DNA from: Epiperipatus broadwayi
Taxonomy: Eukaryota; Onychophora; Udeonychophora; Euonychophora; Peripatidae
Length of the DNA stretch: 64,000 nucleotides
Direction of reading: 5' to 3'
NCBI GenBank assembly: GCA_028023455.1
Contig: JAQFVV010000036.1
Location: 9,414,719 to 9,478,718, forward strand
Shown here: positions 61,978-64,000 of the stretch, one piece after another
Position numbering within the stretch: the first letter of the stretch is position 1
Layout of the letters: every line of letters begins with the position of its first letter
Translations under genes and position numbers: made by a program
The notes under the pieces: generated by a model
What the model was told of the DNA's origin: nothing
The model's input: only the letters and a program-made list of their open reading frames with translations
The model's database searches: none

Positions 61978-62678
61978 CTACATAGTTTTGTGAAGAGCTT
62001 CTGGGGTTGGGAGGCCAGCCATGGTTTCAAGAGTAACTACAAGGGCCATATGGTCCCAAAATGACACCAGTAAAAGTTTTGCATTTAGATAAAAATGTAA
62101 ATTTGGTGAATAATATAATAGGTCTATTAGGGTTTGGTGGGATTTGGTGTAAAAGGAGTAGGATCTGGGAGGAAGCAATCCTTCCCCACACATCAAGTTT
62201 CTATTTTTCAGTGGAAGAAATTTTAGGTTAAAGCGACCATATGTGGTGTTATAATCTCCCAATATAAGTAAAGAGCCGGATTTGTTGCTAAGGATAGCAT
62301 TTAAAATCTGAATTATTTTGTGATAGATAGTAGGATTGTTTGAAGGGTATATATAAGCTAGATTTATGCTGTAGCCCCAATAGTCTATTTTTAATAAGAT
62401 TAAGTTGTTATCCAAATAGAGAATACAGAATTTGTTTGGAGGAAATTTTTTATTAATTAATACTCCAACCCCTCCAGCTTCTGAATGTCCAACTGAAAAT
62501 TTAGTGAAGCCCATAGTGGCAATTAATGTTTCTATTTTAGTGTCAGTGTTATTATGGAATTTGGTTTCCCCATTAGAAGGATGTGGGGAGAGTTAATGCT
62601 TATCCAATTTCTAATTGCATGAGCACGGGCCAATGAGTTGAGGCCATGGACATTAATCCCTGCAATTTTATACTTCAT
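61978..62678 (-). pseudogene. LINE ORF2 apurinic endonuclease
   Basis: ATG at 62678 begins KYKIAGINVHGLNS. A one-base shift then separates this from the ETK-type metal site and the next part (HSEAGGVGVLINKKF, LLILGDYNTTYGR, FWDHMALVVTL). These are APE nuclease motifs. The shift lies near 62560, and an in-frame TAG at 61978-61980 ends the open part. Confidence 0.75.
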
Positions 62679-64000
62679 AATATAGTGTCCCTGCCCCTGG
62701 AGCCGGCCCCTGGTCTTGGGGAGAATTTGGAAGTAAATGACTATAATTGGTTTCTTGATCTGATGCTTCTTCCAATGAGAGTTGATGTAGATTTGATTCC
62801 ATGAGTACTGGAAGGTCCTCATTTTCCATAGAATCTGGTAATTCCAAATAGGGATCATCTTCCATTGGTGCTGAATCAGTATCAGAGTGCTCAGATGTTT
62901 TTCTTTTCTTTTTTCCCATGACACTTTGTGTTTACTTTGTGATTCTTGTGAATCTGGTTTTAATGTAGGTAGTTGTGTTATAAACCCAGAATTCATATCG
63001 TCATCTGAGTTTGATTTATCCGCAACATCTGATTTCCGTTTATTAATATTTGGTATAGCTTGACATGTTAGCTCTACTTCTTGTGAAAGACTTGTGAAAG
63101 ATCCTGATTCCAATGTCCAGATAAACCATCCTTTTCCCCCAGGTTTGGAGTTTTGGTGTGTACTGGATTGAATTTTTCCTTGGTTTATTGGTTTTGCTAC
63201 TTTCTTTTTGAGGATGTGGAGTTATTGTATTTTGTTTACTTTGTGACTTTCTTGATGATTGGGTGTTATTTTTGTCTTTTTTGATTCTGGTGTCTGTTTC
63301 TTCTATTGGAAGTGATTTCAAGTCTGAAGGATTGTCAAGCATTGATTCATAGTCCTTTTTTCCAATGTTGTACTGTTTATTGACTGAATGTTATCTGTGT
63401 ATTGGTTTGAAATGAGATGAGGTGTACTTGATATAGTTTTTTGTTTATCATTTCTATTTTTGGTTGTATTGTTGTGGAATTCCATTTCAGTTTGTTGGGA
63501 AATATTTTCATCTTGATCTTCATCTCTAGATATTATGTGGTCTGGTGTTACATCTGTGGGAGTTATGTCTATAAATTCGGTATAGTTTGATGTTGAAGCC
63601 CTGTGTTTATCAGTGTGGTTTTCAATATTATTGTCTGTTTTAGGTGACTGTTTGGTGTCTGTAGTGGTTGTTGTTTCTATATTCTTTTCATTGCAGCAGT
63701 GGAACTTGCCTTTCTTTTGATTGCAGGTAGTGCAGATACATGCCAAACAGTCTTTTATAAAGTGTGTCCTTTGTAAACAGTGAAAGCACTGAGGCCACAC
63801 CCCCCTGAATGTTAAGACCATTGGTGAACCTCTTGCATTAACTACAGTAGGTGATGTCAGTGGGAAAAACATTTTTTTCATGGCTAGTGAGAAGATTGCT
63901 GCATTTGATATTATGCTTCTGTTCAAGATGGGGTCTGAAAGGAATTTAAATTTTGATACAGTGCCATAGGGATTGAGGATATTTTGGAGCTCTTGTTCAA
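62668..64000 (-). pseudogene. LINE ORF1 with zinc knuckles
   Basis: The frame runs in from beyond 64000 and starts with LNPYGTVSKFKFLSDPI, which looks like part of an RRM-type fold. It then has CFHCLQRTHFIKDC, a perfect CX2CX4HX4C knuckle, and a second cysteine cluster (CTTCNQKKGKFHCC). A long, polar tail follows, with acidic sequence near the end (SDTDSAPMEDDPYLEL). Frameshifts occur near 63330, 63100 and 62915. The stop is at 62668-62670. Confidence 0.7.

Larger units (their letters stand above)
59225..64000 (-). mobile_element. APE-type LINE with two ORFs, partial at the right edge
   Basis: On the minus strand, ORF1 (beyond 64000 to 62668) is followed by ORF2 (62678 to about 59700) with an 11-nt overlap, ATGAAGTATAA. 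ORF2 has an endonuclease, an RT and a C-terminal CX2C...H motif. The 3' UTR runs to about 59225. Frame breaks throughout mean the copy is inactive. The clade was not fixed: it is not RTE, and the motifs fit neither L1 nor CR1 well. Confidence 0.75.

Overview
The window looks like animal nuclear DNA made almost wholly of non-coding and mobile sequence. By eye roughly three quarters of bases are A or T, with dozens of (TA)n runs, and no intact host gene was found. The only host gene recognised is a broken copy of ribosomal protein eL6 (RPL6), which fixes the source as eukaryotic. The mix of Penelope-like elements, an RTE-clade LINE, Ty3/gypsy elements, tRNA-derived repeats and very abundant (TA)n suits an AT-rich invertebrate, perhaps a mollusc. 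That placement is a low-confidence guess, because no clade-diagnostic gene is present.

Layout, left to right. 1-1,000 is AT-rich spacer with (TA)n. 1,006-1,300 (minus) is a tRNA-headed SINE-like unit with a hammerhead-like segment and a 42-bp tandem-repeat tail. 4,466-4,968 is a truncated RTE LINE tail. 4,981-6,405 is a giant palindrome made of two head-to-head Penelope-like ends. 6,455-13,382 is an LTR retrotransposon with ~1.78-kb LTRs, a broken gag and no recognisable pol. 13.4-18.1 kb is mostly featureless, with a hairpin cluster at 13,591-13,671. 18,152-18,388 is a palindrome that contains a hammerhead-ribozyme-like fold. 20,087-23,245 and 44,611-47,660 are two copies of a ~3.1-kb non-coding repeat with short TIR-like ends. 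26,633-26,724 and four units near 27.8-28.0 and 34.0 kb are tRNA-like sequences. 30.0-30.8, 33.3-33.7, 34.15-34.47, 52.4-52.7 and 53.6-55.0 kb carry a foldback repeat family. 34.5-40.1 kb is a cluster of three Penelope-like copies, and 40.2-43.5 kb a nearly full RTE LINE. 47.7-48.5 kb holds a GIY-YIG fragment between inverted repeats and a 68-bp-arm hairpin. 48,522-51,047 is bounded by ~368-bp inverted repeats. 51.8-58.5 kb is a decayed Ty3/gypsy element broken by foldback repeats, one of which holds the RPL6 pseudogene. 59.2-64.0 kb (minus) is a different, APE-type LINE that runs off the right edge.

Nothing here works as a host pathway. The common theme is reverse transcription and inverted duplication. 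Penelope-type ends recur as palindromes at least three times, and two of the repeats carry a CUGANGA...GAAAC layout like a hammerhead ribozyme. The most interesting candidates are the 18.2-kb fold, where every invariant core base and a closing stem I can be found, and the 1.0-1.3-kb unit that combines a pol III-like head with a hammerhead-like segment.
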